From Methylococcales bacterium (GTDB taxonomy: Bacteria > Pseudomonadota > Gammaproteobacteria > Methylococcales > Methylomonadaceae): a stretch of DNA of 64,000 bases. The position numbers and the translations under genes were made by a program. Shown here piece by piece: positions 16,987-26,369 of this stretch. The first letter of the stretch is position 1. Every line of letters starts with the position of its first letter. The stretch spans positions 1-64,000 of the forward strand of contig JAUYBJ010000026.1 of the NCBI GenBank assembly GCA_030693155.1, read 5' to 3'. Under the pieces are notes generated by a model. The model had not been told where the DNA came from, searched no databases, and was given only the letters and a program-made list of their open reading frames with translations.

Positions 16987-19900
16987 GCAAATTTTAGGAC
17001 TGGATTTAGGCAGTAATTCCATTGGTTGGGCATTACTGGAAGCACACGAGGGCAAGCCCGACAAAATTATTCAAATTGGCAGTCGGATTTTTACCAAAGC
17101 CGTTGAAGAAAAAACACCCGTACCCAAAAACGTAAAACGCCGCAATGCCCGATTAACGCGACGCGTTACTCAACGCCGCGCCAGACGTAAATTGCGAATG
17201 CTCAATTATCTTATCAAGCTCACACTATTACCGCCTGAACTCATACATAATCCTGAACCTGAAAAAATCCTCAACGGTTTAGGCAACCCTTACACCTTAC
17301 GCGCCAAAGCACTAGACCACGCGCTCACACCGTTTGAATTGGGGCGCGTGTTTCTTCACTTGGTACAGCTGCGCGGTTTTTTAAGCAATCGTAAAATTCT
17401 GCTGGGCGATATGGCTGATGATCCCGATGTGCAGGACGTATTGGCAGAATTGGAAGCCGAAGCCGACACCAGTAACGAACAGGCAAAAGAAGAAACCAGT
17501 TTTAAAGCGGACATCAGCCAGTTAAGAGCCGCTATCACTGATTCAGGTTATCGCACCCTTGGCGAATACCTCTCCTCATTAGATGTGCATGACTGCCAGC
17601 GCAACCGTATCAGAAACGGCGGGCATTTACGCACCGACCGGCAAATGTACCGTGACGAATTAAATCTAATCTGGCAACAACAAAGCCAGCATCATGCGGT
17701 TTTAACGGATACGGTCAAAGAACAGCTGGCAGACATTATTTTCAAGCAACGCCCGTTAAAATTGAACAGCGACCGCGTAGGACAATGCTCACTTGAGCCG
17801 AAAAACAAACGCGCCAAAATTGCCAGACTGGAATGCCAGCGTTTTCGCTATCTGCAAGACATCAACAACCTGCAATACATCAACCATTCAGGCATAACAA
17901 CGACACTCACCAGCGAAGAAAAACACAGGCTGATAACGCTGTTTGAAAGCACTGCCCACGTCAGTTTTGCGGGTATAAAAAAAGCATTGCAGTTAAAAGG
18001 CGTAGAATTCAACCTGGAAAACGGCAGTAAAAAGTTAAAAGGCAATCTCACCGCCTGTGACATTCGCAAACAGCTACCCGACTGGGACAGTTACGACAAC
18101 GCCCAACAACTAGCATTAGTAGAAGACCTGCTCACCATCACCAAAAAATCGGTACTGAAAAACCGTTTGATAACCCACTGGCGATTATCACCACACACCG
18201 CCGTACAACTGTGTTTAGTGGAATTTGAAGCAGGGCATAGCAATCTGTCTTTGAAAGCCATCAACAAATTACTGCCATTTTTACAACAAGGGCAGATTTA
18301 TTCCGCTGCACGAGTCGGTGCGGGTTATGGTTATGAAATGCAGGACATAACACCCGCCGACAACCTCGGCACACCGCCCGAAACCACCAACCCCATCGTC
18401 AACAAAGCCCTCCATGAATTACGGCGCGTGATTAACGCTATTATTGCCGAATACGGCAAACCCGCTGCGATTCGTATAGAAATGGCGCGGGATCTGGAAA
18501 TGAACACCCAACGCTATCAGGACTACATCAAACAACAAAAGCGCAACACCAAAGCCAACGAAGACGCACAACAAGCCTATAAAGAAGAAGCCCAAAGAAC
18601 CCCGCAACTGGGTTTATCACAAAAAGCGGGCAAAACCGACAAGCTCAAATACCGCTTATGCCAGGAACAAAAAGCAACCTGTATTTACAGCGGCAAATCC
18701 ATCACCCTCGCACAACTGTTCAGCGCACAAATAGAGATCGACCACATCCTGCCTTACAGTCAATCGCTGGATGACTCCTACATGAACAAAGTCGTGTGTT
18801 TTGCCAGTGAAAACCACTACAAAGGACAACGCACCCCCAAAGAGGCATTTAGCGGACACACACGGATAAATGGGAACAAATACGCCACCGCCTGAAATCC
18901 CTGCACAAAAGTAAACAGGCGCGTTTTTCTATCACGGCAAGCGAGTTACAACAGCGTGATTTTATCAGCACCCAACTCAACGACACCCGCCACATCAGCC
19001 GCTTAGCACAAAGCTATCTAGCCGAATTGGGTGCGGATATTTCCGTCAGCAAAGGCATCACTACCGCGTGGCTCAGGCATCAATGGGGACTGAATAACTT
19101 AATCGGAGAAACGGATAACAAAGACCGCACCGACCACCGCCACCATGCGATTGATGCCGTAGTAATCGCCTGTGTTGATAGAAAACTCTATCAAACCCTA
19201 GTGTATGTCGCTAATGACTTGGAGCGCAGACATTCAGAACTGAGCATGAGAGACGTACATATAGACCCGCCTTGGCATCATTTGCGCGAAGATTTAGAAA
19301 TCGCTTTAGAGCAAGTGATTATCGCCCACACCCCGCAACGCAAATTATCAGGCGAACTGCACGAAGTCACAGGCGCGGGTTTTATTCATGGTCTGGGTAA
19401 TGTACATCGTAAAAACCTCGATGCCAGTTTTACCCAAGTCGATAAAATCATCGACGACCGCGTAAAAGAACAGGTACAACAACACCTTGCCCGTCATAAC
19501 AACAACCCCAAAACTGCGTTTGCGGAAAACATCACCGTACTGCACAAAGACGGCAAAACCCCGATTAAACGGGTACGCATTCTGCAATCCAAAACCACGC
19601 TGGACAAGCTGAACAAAACTAAATTTGGCGTAAAAGACAGGCAGGGCAAGGTATTCAAATGGCTGGCATTCGGCAATCTGCATCATGTAGAAATTATCAG
19701 GCATCAGGAAACAGGCGCGTATTCAGGGCAGTTTGTCACCATGATGGAAGCCTCGCACCGTGCCAAAGGCATAAAAATGCCCAAGGAGGCAATTATCAAA
19801 ACCGACCACGGCGCGGCTTATGGTTTTATCATGGCTCTGCATATCAATGACTTGGTGAGTGTGGAAAAAGACGGGCGGCGCGTCTACTATCGGGTGCAGA

Positions 19901-20061
19901 AGCTAGATGCTGGGGTCAATATGATAATGTTTCGTTTACATACTGCCGCTAAATTGGACGATAAATCCGAAGGTTTACATTTGACGGTCAACGAAAAATC
20001 ATTCATCACTTGGCAATTACAAAAACACAGTGTCAATGGGATTGGTAAGCTGACGGAGTAA
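16979..20061 (+). pseudogene. cas9: Cas9 nuclease (type II-C), frameshifted at an AC repeat
   Basis: RNA-guided DNA endonuclease. ATG at 16979 (MSKQILGLDLGSNSIG), with AAGGA upstream; the longer ORF start lies in the tracrRNA. Domains: RuvC-I with Asp9, Arg-rich bridge helix (RRVTQRRARRKLR, near 62-74), REC lobe, RuvC-II (IRIEMARD, near 500), HNH (IEIDHILPY, near 585), RuvC-III (DHRHHAIDAVVIA, near 717), then a PAM-interacting C-terminal part. The frame breaks at (AC)4, 18856-18863: removing one AC gives SGHTDKWEQIRHRL and joins the two ORFs into one of 1026 residues, normal for II-C. As written, translation stops at 18895 just after HNH. It could be a real inactivation, a phase-variable site or a sequencing error. 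Confidence 0.9.
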
Positions 20062-20095
20062 AACCAGCGTTAGCTGTTTTCCAGCCAATAGCTAA

Positions 20096-20259
20096 AGAGA
20101 CTGTGAAAGTATTATAAAAATAACTCACAAAACAATTTTTGAATTTTGTAAGTCATTGTTTTTATATAATGTGGGAGGGGCTTTAGCCCCGAAAAGCGAG
20201 GCTAAAGCCTCTCCCACATGAACACTTTCACAGTCTCTAAAGAGACTGTGAAAGTGTTC
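20096..20259. mobile_element. Palindromic insertion between cas9 and cas1
   Basis: AGAGACTGTGAAAGTATT (20096) and its inverted copy ending at 20238 bound a segment containing a GTGGGAG-family palindrome (20171-20217). A further copy follows at once, so that 20220-20259 is a perfect inverted repeat with 19-bp arms and a 2-base loop (GAACACTTTCACAGTCTCT / AGAGACTGTGAAAGTGTTC). No coding capacity. The arrangement suggests a small non-autonomous element with duplicated terminal repeats. Confidence 0.6.
20171..20217. repeat. GTGGGAG-GCTTTAGCC palindromic repeat, copy 1
   Basis: GTGGGAGGGGCTTTAGCC and GGCTAAAGCCTCTCCCAC form a long hairpin. Other copies: 22129-22175, 36961-37006 and 52590-52636. 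Loops differ but stems show compensatory changes, as expected for a REP-like family. Confidence 0.8.
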
Positions 20260-20265
20260 TATTTT

Positions 20266-20293
20266 GGAGTCAAAAATCATGATTTTTGACTCC
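20266..20293. repeat. Palindrome GGAGTCAAAAATCATGATTT, second copy
   Basis: A perfect 28-bp palindrome (GGAGTCAAAAATCA / TGATTTTTGACTCC), 33 bp before the likely cas1 start. The other copy is at 12595-12622. Confidence 0.7.
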
Positions 20294-20326
20294 TGCAACC
20301 AATAATTTAACATGGGCGCAAGCCCC

Positions 20327-21220
20327 ATGATAAAACGCATCATAGACACCAGCGAAGCCACCTATTTACACGCCAACCATCAACAACTGTTGCTGGACAG
20401 AAACGGCACAGCCATCGCCCGACTGCCGATAGAAGATTTAGGCGTAGTCATCCTGCAACACCCCGCGATTGTTATCACTCAGGCAGTCATTATTGCCTGT
20501 CAGAAGAATAACGTCGTGCTGGTATTCTGTGATGAACGCCATTTGCCTTATTCCGTGTTACTGCCTATTAGTGAAGGCAACACGCTGCACAGTAAAATAC
20601 TACAGCAACAACTGAACGTCAGCCTAGCAACTAAAAAACGGCTGTGGCAACAAGTGGTTAAACAAAAAATCACCCAACAAATGCACACCTTAAAAAATCT
20701 GGATAAGCCTTACAAGCCATTAGAACGACTGGCGGACAACGTTAAAACAGGTGATCCCGACAATTTAGAAGCCCAAGCCGCACAACATTATTGGCGGTTA
20801 TTGTTTGGTAATGACTTTAGGCGTGATGTGGAATTAGACGGTATCAACAGCCTATTGAATTATGGCTATGCCATCATGCGGGCAATGGTGGCACGCGCCA
20901 TTGTCGGCAGCGGCTTGCATCCCGCGCTGGGCTTGCACCATCACAACCAGTACAACGGGCTGTGTTTGGCGGATGATTTAATGGAACCGTTCAGACCGTG
21001 GATTGATTATCGCGTTTATCAAATAGCACAACACCATGCCACGCTGGACATCAACAGGGAAAACAAAATACCGCTACTGAATTTATTATCCGAAACCGTA
21101 GAATGGGAGCAGCAAACCATGCCCTTGATGGTCGCCTGTCATTACTTGATGGCGCAGTTAAAACGCGCCTTTGAAGACCGCCGCATCACCCTGAACTACC
21201 CTAAAATAGTGAGACCTTAA
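20327..21220 (+). CDS. cas1: CRISPR-associated integrase Cas1 (type II-C)
   Basis: Metal-dependent integrase that inserts new spacers with Cas2. Family phrases are LGVVILQHPAIVITQAVI, NLEAQAAQHYWRLLFG (catalytic Glu), LHPALGLHHHNQYNG (catalytic His) and LADDLMEPFRPWIDY (acidic ligands). Its 297 residues fit type II Cas1. I prefer MIKRIIDTSE (20327) to the Met at 20312, as it matches the family's N terminus; neither has a good ribosome-binding site, and the upstream DNA is repeat sequence, so the insertion may have removed the original translation signals. No csn2 or cas4 follows, which makes the locus II-C. Confidence 0.93.
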   Translation: MIKRIIDTSEATYLHANHQQLLLDRNGTAIARLPIEDLGVVILQHPAIVITQAVIIACQKNNVVLVFCDERHLPYSVLLPISEGNTLHSKILQQQLNVSLATKKRLWQQVVKQKITQQMHTLKNLDKPYKPLERLADNVKTGDPDNLEAQAAQHYWRLLFGNDFRRDVELDGINSLLNYGYAIMRAMVARAIVGSGLHPALGLHHHNQYNGLCLADDLMEPFRPWIDYRVYQIAQHHATLDINRENKIPLLNLLSETVEWEQQTMPLMVACHYLMAQLKRAFEDRRITLNYPKIVRP

Positions 21221-21247
21221 CCGATGATTTTTGGAGGCTTAAATACC

Positions 21248-21553
21248 ATGTGGGTAATTGTTATGTTTGATTTACCGACCGACAGCGCAGAAGCCAGAAA
21301 ACAATACACGATTTTTCGTGAACATTTGCTTAAAGACGGCTTTACCATGATGCAGTATTCGGTTTATAAACGGCATTGTGCCAGTGAAGAAAATGCGGAC
21401 GCTCATGTGCAACGCATCAAAGCCGACTTACCGCCCGATGGTGAAGTGAGGATTATCAAAATAACCGATAAACAGTTTGGCAGAATGCAGGTTTTTTATG
21501 GAAATTTTCGCAAAGAAACAGAATTGCCACCTGAACAACTGTCACTTTTTTAA
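21248..21553 (+). CDS. cas2: CRISPR-associated Cas2
   Basis: Small ferredoxin-fold partner of Cas1 in spacer integration. It begins MWVIVMFDLPTDSAEARKQYTIFRE, with the conserved Asp in MFDLPT, and continues MMQYSVYKRHC and RIIKITDKQFGRM. The start at 21248 is preceded by GGAGG (21232-21237, slightly long spacing); the ORF-track start at 21224 adds eight residues unlike the family. 101 residues. The stop codon lies within a perfect 15-bp-arm hairpin (21537-21570). Confidence 0.93.
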   Translation: MWVIVMFDLPTDSAEARKQYTIFREHLLKDGFTMMQYSVYKRHCASEENADAHVQRIKADLPPDGEVRIIKITDKQFGRMQVFYGNFRKETELPPEQLSLF

Positions 21554-21570
21554 ACAAAAAAGTGACAGTT
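21537..21570. terminator. Bidirectional hairpin terminator between cas2 and the CRISPR array
   Basis: AACTGTCACTTTTTT and AAAAAAGTGACAGTT are perfect 15-bp arms around a 4-base loop. The hairpin contains the end of cas2. It has T-runs on both strands, so it can stop cas transcription from the left and pre-crRNA transcription from the right. Confidence 0.75.
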
Positions 21571-22064
21571 TATTTAGAAAAAACAACTGGTTATGAGAGG
21601 GCTAGTGTAACCAACTATAGCCTACCCGCAAACCACAACACCTCATACCATTGCCCTTCGCTATCTCTTAGTGTAACCAACTATAGCCTACCCGCAAACC
21701 ACAACCCGTCTAAGTCCTTATGGTCGTGTCTATAGAGTGTAACCAACTATAGCCTACCCGCAAACCACAACCTATATTCCCCACTGTTCAATTCATCAAT
21801 AAGTGTAACCAACTATAGCCTACCCGCAAACCACAACAAGTCGCCATTGCTTGCCAGTTTGCAATTTAGTGTAACCAACTATAGCCTACCCGCAAACCAC
21901 AACCTGTCGGGGGTGTGTTGATAGCGGGCTTAGAGTGTAACCAACTATAGCCTACCCGCAAACCACAACTAGGTTTTAACGCGACCTCATACAGCATTAA
22001 GTGTAACCAACTATAGCCTACCCGCAAACCACAACTGAAGTGTTGGCACTGACCGCAATTTACG

Positions 22065-22095
22065 AGTGTAACCAACTATAGCCTACCCGCAAACC
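22065..22095 (-). promoter_or_regulatory. Repeat-embedded promoter (shown in one repeat; present in all)
   Basis: In crRNA sense each full repeat contains TTGCGG, 16 bp, then TACACT at its 3' end, which resembles a weak sigma-70 promoter that would start transcription inside the next spacer. This is the arrangement known for Neisseria type II-C arrays, where each repeat ends in a -10 box. The match here is by eye and the -35 is poor. This particular repeat has lost only the five bases upstream of the promoter. Confidence 0.4.
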
Positions 22096-22347
22096 CACTG
22101 CCATTAAGTTAAGGATTTTTACAGAATTGTGGGAGTGGCTTTAGCCACGATAATCGTGGCTAAAGCCACTCCCACAGTGTGCATTCCCACGCGACTCATC
22201 ACTGCCATTAAGTTAAGGATTTTTCCGTTCGCCCTGAGCTTGTCGAAGGGTGAATGGAAAAATTCCAGTCCCGAAGTTAAGCCGTTCATGCTTCGACTGT
22301 TCGACAAGCTCACAGCTCAGCACGAACGGCTTAAATTAATGGTAGTG
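22096..22347. mobile_element. 252-bp MITE-like element inserted in a CRISPR repeat
   Basis: Ends are 18-bp inverted repeats with two mismatches: CACTGCCATTAAGTTAAG at the left and the complement of CACTACCATTAATTTAAG at the right. It is flanked by an 11-bp direct duplication of repeat sequence (ACCCGCAAACC at 22085-22095 and 22348-22358). Inside are a GTGGGAG palindrome (22129-22175), a second copy of the left-end sequence (from 22200) and a TTCGACAAGCTC palindrome (22226-22327). It has no coding capacity. Another copy of the left-end sequence plus GTGGGAG palindrome is at 52557-52636. Confidence 0.75.
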
Positions 22348-22370
22348 ACCCGCAAACCACAACCAACCAA

Positions 22371-23714
22371 CTACTTGCCGATACAAAAACTGGAAAATAT
22401 TTTGCCCAGTAAATCATCAGAGCTGAACTGTCCTGTGATTTCAGCGAGGGCATTTTGCGCTTGCTTTAAATCTTCGGCAACCAATTCACCTGCCAAGCTG
22501 GTTTGTAGTTGCGATAAGGCACGGGTGACGGATTCATAACCTTGATTTAAGGCTTCGATGTGCCGTCTGCGGGCGATGAACACGTTTTCAGTGTTGGCAT
22601 TGAAATCCACGCTTTGTTTCAGGTGTTCAGTGAGCAGTTCCATGCCCTGCCCTGTTTTGATGGACAGGTAGATGTCGCTTTGATGTTCATGGTGTTTAAT
22701 TGCTGGTGTGATGCCCAGTAAATCAATTTTGTTGTAGATTTTGGTGATGTCGATATGGGCGGGTAATGAGGCGAGTAATTCGGGATCTTCGGTTTCTCTG
22801 GCATCAATCAACAGCAGAATTTTGTCGGCTTTTTCAATTTCTGCCCACGCGCGGCGGATGCCTTCCTGTTCGATAGCGTTATCGCTGTCGTGCAAGCCTG
22901 CGGTGTCGATGATGTGCAGCGGCATTCCATCCAGCTGAATACGTTCGCGCAATACGTCGCGCGTTGTACCCGCTATATCGGTAACGATAGCGGCTTCATG
23001 TCCTGCCAGTGCGTTCAATAAGCTGGACTTACCTGCGTTGGGTTTGCCCGCGAGTACGATGGTCATACCGTCATGCAGTAAGCGTCCTTGATTGGCAGTT
23101 TTTTGGATGTGTTCAAGTCGCTCTAATAAACGAATAAGGCGATTTTCAACCACGCCATCACTGAGAAAATCAATTTCTTCATCGACAAAATCAATCGCGG
23201 CTTCTACATAAATGCGCAGTTCGGTGAGTTCTTCAACCAGTTGGTTGATTTGCTCGGAGAATACCCCCTGCATGGATTTTTGTGCGGAACGCACTGCTTG
23301 TTCGGTGCTGCTGGTGATGAGGTCGGCAACCGCTTCGGCTTGGGCTAAATCCAGTTTGTTATTTAAAAATGCGCGTTCGGTGAATTCACCTGCATTGGCG
23401 AGCCTCGCGCCCAGACTGATAACGCGGCGTAATACCATATCCAGCACCACTGCGCCGCCGTGTCCTTGCAATTCAAGGATGTCTTCGCCTGTGTAGGAAT
23501 GGGGATTGGGGAAATACAGGGCGATGCCTGAATCAATAATACTGCCGTCGCTATCGAGAAACGAGGTGTACACGGCGTGGCGTGGTGTTATCGGTTTATT
23601 GAGCAATTGACGGGCAATATCGGCAACTAACACGCCTGAGATGCGGATAATGCCGACTCCACCGTTACCTGAGGGTGTGGCGATAGCGGCGATGGTATCG
23701 GTATTTTTTAACAT
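22371..23714 (-). CDS. mnmE: tRNA modification GTPase MnmE
   Basis: With MnmG it makes the 5-carboxymethylaminomethyl group on wobble U34 of certain tRNAs. The N-terminal formyl-THF-binding domain starts [21 protein letters not shown]. The G domain has [14 protein letters not shown] (G1), TTRD (G2), DTAGLHD (G3) and NKID (G4). The chain ends FCIGK, with the catalytic Cys. I choose ATG 23714, as GAGG lies 7 bases before it; the other ATG at 23720 is too close. The stop is almost on the CRISPR array. Confidence 0.95.
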   Translation of the reverse strand: MLKNTDTIAAIATPSGNGGVGIIRISGVLVADIARQLLNKPITPRHAVYTSFLDSDGSIIDSGIALYFPNPHSYTGEDILELQGHGGAVVLDMVLRRVISLGARLANAGEFTERAFLNNKLDLAQAEAVADLITSSTEQAVRSAQKSMQGVFSEQINQLVEELTELRIYVEAAIDFVDEEIDFLSDGVVENRLIRLLERLEHIQKTANQGRLLHDGMTIVLAGKPNAGKSSLLNALAGHEAAIVTDIAGTTRDVLRERIQLDGMPLHIIDTAGLHDSDNAIEQEGIRRAWAEIEKADKILLLIDARETEDPELLASLPAHIDITKIYNKIDLLGITPAIKHHEHQSDIYLSIKTGQGMELLTEHLKQSVDFNANTENVFIARRRHIEALNQGYESVTRALSQLQTSLAGELVAEDLKQAQNALAEITGQFSSDDLLGKIFSSFCIGK

Positions 23715-23734
23715 TATCATGCCTCAATATGAAA

Positions 23735-23767
23735 AAACCTCCGAGATTTTAAAAACCTCGGAGGTTT
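23735..23767. repeat. Hairpin AACCTCCGAG / CTCGGAGGTT between yidC and mnmE
   Basis: An inverted repeat with a central TTTTAAAAA, in the 80-bp gap between co-directional yidC and mnmE. It could attenuate read-through into mnmE. A related shape occurs at 43352-43389 (AACCTCGCAGG). Confidence 0.6.
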
Positions 23768-23795
23768 GGGCTTGTTTTAGTAGACCAAAAAGCCG

Positions 23796-25511
23796 TTACA
23801 CTTCTTTTTCTATTTGCTTGGTGATGATGGTTTGTTGAATAATCGACAAAGTATTGTTGATAACCCAGTACAGCACTAAACCCGCAGGGAAGAACAGGAA
23901 GAATATAGTGAACACGATAGGAAACATTTTCATGACTTTCGCCTGAATAGGATCAATCGGTGCGGGATTGAGACCTTGCTGAATTTTCATGGTAATGCCC
24001 ATAATAACCGGCAACACATAGAACGGGTCTTGTATGGATAAATCTTGTATCCATAACATGAACGGTGCCTGACGGAATTCAACGGTTTCACTCAATACCC
24101 AATACAATGCCATGAAGACAGGAATTTGTACCAATATGGGTAAACAGCCGCCCAATGGATTCACTTTTTCCTTTTTGTACAATGCCATCATTTCAGTGTT
24201 GAAACGCGGTCTGTCATCGGCAAAACGCTCTTGCAGTTCTTTCAAACGCGGTTGAATTTTGCGCATTTTCGCCATTGATTTAAAACTGGCTTGTGACAGC
24301 GGGAAAAATAACAGTTTTATACATAAAGTAACGCCGATGATAGCCAGTCCCCAGTTGCCTATAAAGCTGTGAATTTTGTCCAGTAACCAGTAAATAGGTT
24401 TGCCGACAAAAGTCAGTACACTGTAATCAACGGTTAATTCCAGACCTGTCGCTACTTTTTCCATGACAGGCTGAATTTTCGGCCCAGCATATAATTGTGC
24501 GGAAAATTTGGTCTCAGTGTTGTTCAGGACATTAATCGACGGCGAATAAGAGCCGATTAAATAGCGACCGTCTTTTAATTCATCGGTGTATAAATTATTT
24601 TCCTGATCCGCAGGTGGAATCCATGCCGACGCAAAATAATGTTGAATCATTGCCGTCCAGCCGCCTTTAGTGGCGACTTTAAGATTCTCTTCGCTCATGT
24701 CATCGAAGCTGATTTTTTGGTATTTATTTTTGTCAGTATAAACAACACCGCCGTCATACGCTCTCATACCGCCTGTGAGCATATTGCCCTTGTCTTCGGT
24801 ATTAGGAACGCGCAATAATTGGCTGTATTGTCTGCCCGTCCACATTTTTCCTGTGTTGTTTTTAATGCTTTGCTCCAGCGCAATTGCGTAGCTACCGCGT
24901 GTAAAGGTAAATACTTTGCTGACTGTCAAGCCATTATTGTCTGTCCATGTTAATGGTACGGATAGGCTTTCTTGCCCGTCTGCCAAGGTGTAACTGTCTT
25001 GTGCGGCAGTAAATACGCTGTAGTGATTAGGTGCGGTGGCAGATTCTTTTTCAGTAATAAAACCACTTTGCGCAAGAAATAATTTTTCTGCATCGCTGTT
25101 AAACAATCTGACAGGTGCGGTGTTTTTTTCTGCAACCGACATACCCACTAAACTGCGTAAGTAGTCAACGGTGGTATTGGATTTTTCAACAGGGTAGTTG
25201 AGCAAGTCCAGATTTAAAATCGTGCCGCCCTGCGGATCAATTTCCAAAGCGATAACATCGGTTTTAACTTTGATGGTACTGGTTTTGGCAACGACTGCGG
25301 CAGTTAAAGGCACAGAACCTGCTGGCTGTTCACTGCTACCGCCTTCTGCGGTTGTGCCGCCTGTGGTACTGGGCAGGTCATCGACATTAATAGCGGTACT
25401 GGCTATTTCTGCGGCGGGTGGTTTGGGGCCATAATCAATTTGCCAAGCTTGATACAACATAAAAACAAGCATTGCAAACGTAACGACGAGTATAAATCTT
25501 ATGTTATCCAT
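23796..25511 (-). CDS. yidC: Membrane protein insertase YidC
   Basis: Inner membrane insertase that works alone or with SecYEG. The start is [23 protein letters not shown] (25511); the 15 upstream residues in the ORF track come from the yidD overlap. It has the N-terminal span, a large periplasmic beta-domain (about residues 60-350), then the conserved core beginning [26 protein letters not shown], and [22 protein letters not shown]. Its 571 residues are typical of Gram-negative YidC. It overlaps yidD by 8 bp in the rpmH-rnpA-yidD-yidC-mnmE order. Confidence 0.96.
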   Translation of the reverse strand: MDNIRFILVVTFAMLVFMLYQAWQIDYGPKPPAAEIASTAINVDDLPSTTGGTTAEGGSSEQPAGSVPLTAAVVAKTSTIKVKTDVIALEIDPQGGTILNLDLLNYPVEKSNTTVDYLRSLVGMSVAEKNTAPVRLFNSDAEKLFLAQSGFITEKESATAPNHYSVFTAAQDSYTLADGQESLSVPLTWTDNNGLTVSKVFTFTRGSYAIALEQSIKNNTGKMWTGRQYSQLLRVPNTEDKGNMLTGGMRAYDGGVVYTDKNKYQKISFDDMSEENLKVATKGGWTAMIQHYFASAWIPPADQENNLYTDELKDGRYLIGSYSPSINVLNNTETKFSAQLYAGPKIQPVMEKVATGLELTVDYSVLTFVGKPIYWLLDKIHSFIGNWGLAIIGVTLCIKLLFFPLSQASFKSMAKMRKIQPRLKELQERFADDRPRFNTEMMALYKKEKVNPLGGCLPILVQIPVFMALYWVLSETVEFRQAPFMLWIQDLSIQDPFYVLPVIMGITMKIQQGLNPAPIDPIQAKVMKMFPIVFTIFFLFFPAGLVLYWVINNTLSIIQQTIITKQIEKEV

Positions 25512-25737
25512 TCTTTTTACCAAATTTTTCTGGAACAGGATCAATGCCGCCTTCATGGAAGGGATGGCATTTTAATAATCTTCTGAGTGTGAGATAGAGG
25601 CCGATAACAGTGCCGTGGCGTGTCAGTGCTTCCAGCGAATAATGAGAGCAACTTGGATAGAAACGACAGTTAGACCCAAGTAAAGGGCTAATAAAGTACC
25701 GATAAAATTTTATCAGTGCTATGAGTGCGAAGCGCAT
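25504..25737 (-). CDS. yidD: Membrane protein insertion efficiency factor YidD
   Basis: Small basic protein (77 residues) with the family signature [29 protein letters not shown], then [18 protein letters not shown]. It is thought to lie at the membrane near YidC and assist insertion. It overlaps rnpA upstream by 19 bp and yidC downstream by 8 bp, so all three are translated in a coupled fashion. Confidence 0.94.
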   Translation of the reverse strand: MRFALIALIKFYRYFISPLLGSNCRFYPSCSHYSLEALTRHGTVIGLYLTLRRLLKCHPFHEGGIDPVPEKFGKKNG

Positions 25738-26087
25738 CGGGCGACCAACCTAAGCCAATGCTTTTCCAAAGACTTTCTTAATAATTCCAGCGGCACACCG
25801 ATTGCCTCTTTACGAGCCAAAACGACAATATCTATATTACCCAGATTTTCTTGTAACCTAAAGTTTTCCCTGACAGTACGTTTAATAATATTTCTATGCA
25901 CTGCTTTTCGTATATTTTTTTTAGCTATCGCTAAGCCTAGCCGTGAATGATCTAAATCATTTTGAATGGCTAACAGGGTAAAATATTGGTCACTGGATTT
26001 TACAGGCTTAGCAAACACTTTTTTATACTCAGCCGGTTTTTTTAACCGGCACTGAGGGGAAAAACTAAAAGTGGCTGTTTCACACAC
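25719..26087 (-). CDS. rnpA: Ribonuclease P protein component
   Basis: Binds RNase P RNA and helps process tRNA 5' ends. Signatures are the aromatic N-terminal part with [12 protein letters not shown] and the RNR-like motif in [18 protein letters not shown]. Its 122 residues are normal. The start overlaps the rpmH stop by 8 bp. Confidence 0.94.
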   Translation of the reverse strand: MCETATFSFSPQCRLKKPAEYKKVFAKPVKSSDQYFTLLAIQNDLDHSRLGLAIAKKNIRKAVHRNIIKRTVRENFRLQENLGNIDIVVLARKEAIGVPLELLRKSLEKHWLRLVARCASHS

Positions 26088-26217
26088 GCGTTAACTGTGC
26101 GCGACCTTTCGCTCTACGCGCTTTAATGACGTTACGACCGCCGACAGTTGCCATTCTGGCACGAAAGCCGTGAGTTCTTGCACGTTTGATTTTACTTGGT
26201 TGGTATGTTCTTTTCAT
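26080..26217 (-). CDS. rpmH: Ribosomal protein bL34
   Basis: Not in the ORF track because it is only 45 residues. The minus-strand frame reads [20 protein letters not shown], then [20 protein letters not shown], ending QLTRV. This is unmistakably L34, a basic protein of the large ribosomal subunit. It is first in the rpmH-rnpA-yidD-yidC-mnmE order and has a strong promoter at 26272-26300. Confidence 0.97.
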   Translation of the reverse strand: MKRTYQPSKIKRARTHGFRARMATVGGRNVIKARRAKGRAQLTRV

Positions 26218-26271
26218 TTTACTATGAGCCTACAGATGAGTTTTAACAAAAACGGATAAAAAAGACTGCCG

Positions 26272-26300
26272 ATGATAAAATAATCCATGCACACTGTCAA
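26272..26300 (-). promoter_or_regulatory. Sigma-70 promoter for rpmH operon
   Basis: On the minus strand TTGACA (26300-26295), 17 bp, TATCAT (26277-26272). The -35 box is perfect and the spacing optimal. It faces away from dnaA, whose own promoter must lie in the same 152-bp gap (TATAGT at 26327-26332 is a candidate -10). Confidence 0.75.
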
Positions 26301-26369
26301 TTCTGTAGTGTAATGTTTTATTACGGTATAGTGGTACGCCACACCCCATCGAACTATTATCGACTGCAC

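Larger units (their letters stand above)
21604..22363 (-). CRISPR. Type II-C CRISPR array: 8 repeats, 7 spacers, outermost repeat split by an insertion
   Basis: Eight 36-bp repeats start at 21604, 21670, 21736, 21802, 21868, 21934, 22000 and 22065; the first seven are identical. Six spacers are 30 nt; the one nearest mnmE is 29 nt. The eighth repeat is intact for 31 bases to 22095; its last five (ACAAC) lie at 22359-22363, after a 252-bp insertion and an 11-bp duplication. The minus strand is taken as crRNA sense because the tracrRNA anti-repeat, nexus and terminator read on the minus strand, and the repeat then begins GTTGTGG and ends TACACT as in other II-C systems. There is no leader: mnmE's stop is 7 bp from the array. 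Confidence 0.95.

Noticed and set aside
21640-22064. Self-targeting by CRISPR spacers within this window
   Set aside because: No spacer matched elsewhere in the window by eye. A full genome and phage search would be needed.
21866-22075. ORF of 69 residues with repeated GLRVGYSWLH
   Set aside because: It is translation of the CRISPR repeats; the same GYSWLH appears in the false N-terminal extension of cas9 because that DNA is the tracrRNA anti-repeat.
21604-22363. Opposite orientation of the CRISPR array (crRNA from the plus strand)
   Set aside because: The anti-repeat would then be on the plus strand and run directly into cas9 without a nexus or terminator; the minus-strand reading gives a complete tracrRNA.
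26218-26369. Origin of replication in the rpmH-dnaA gap
   Set aside because: No TTATCCACA-like boxes or AT-rich repeats were found by eye; the gap is explained by divergent promoters.
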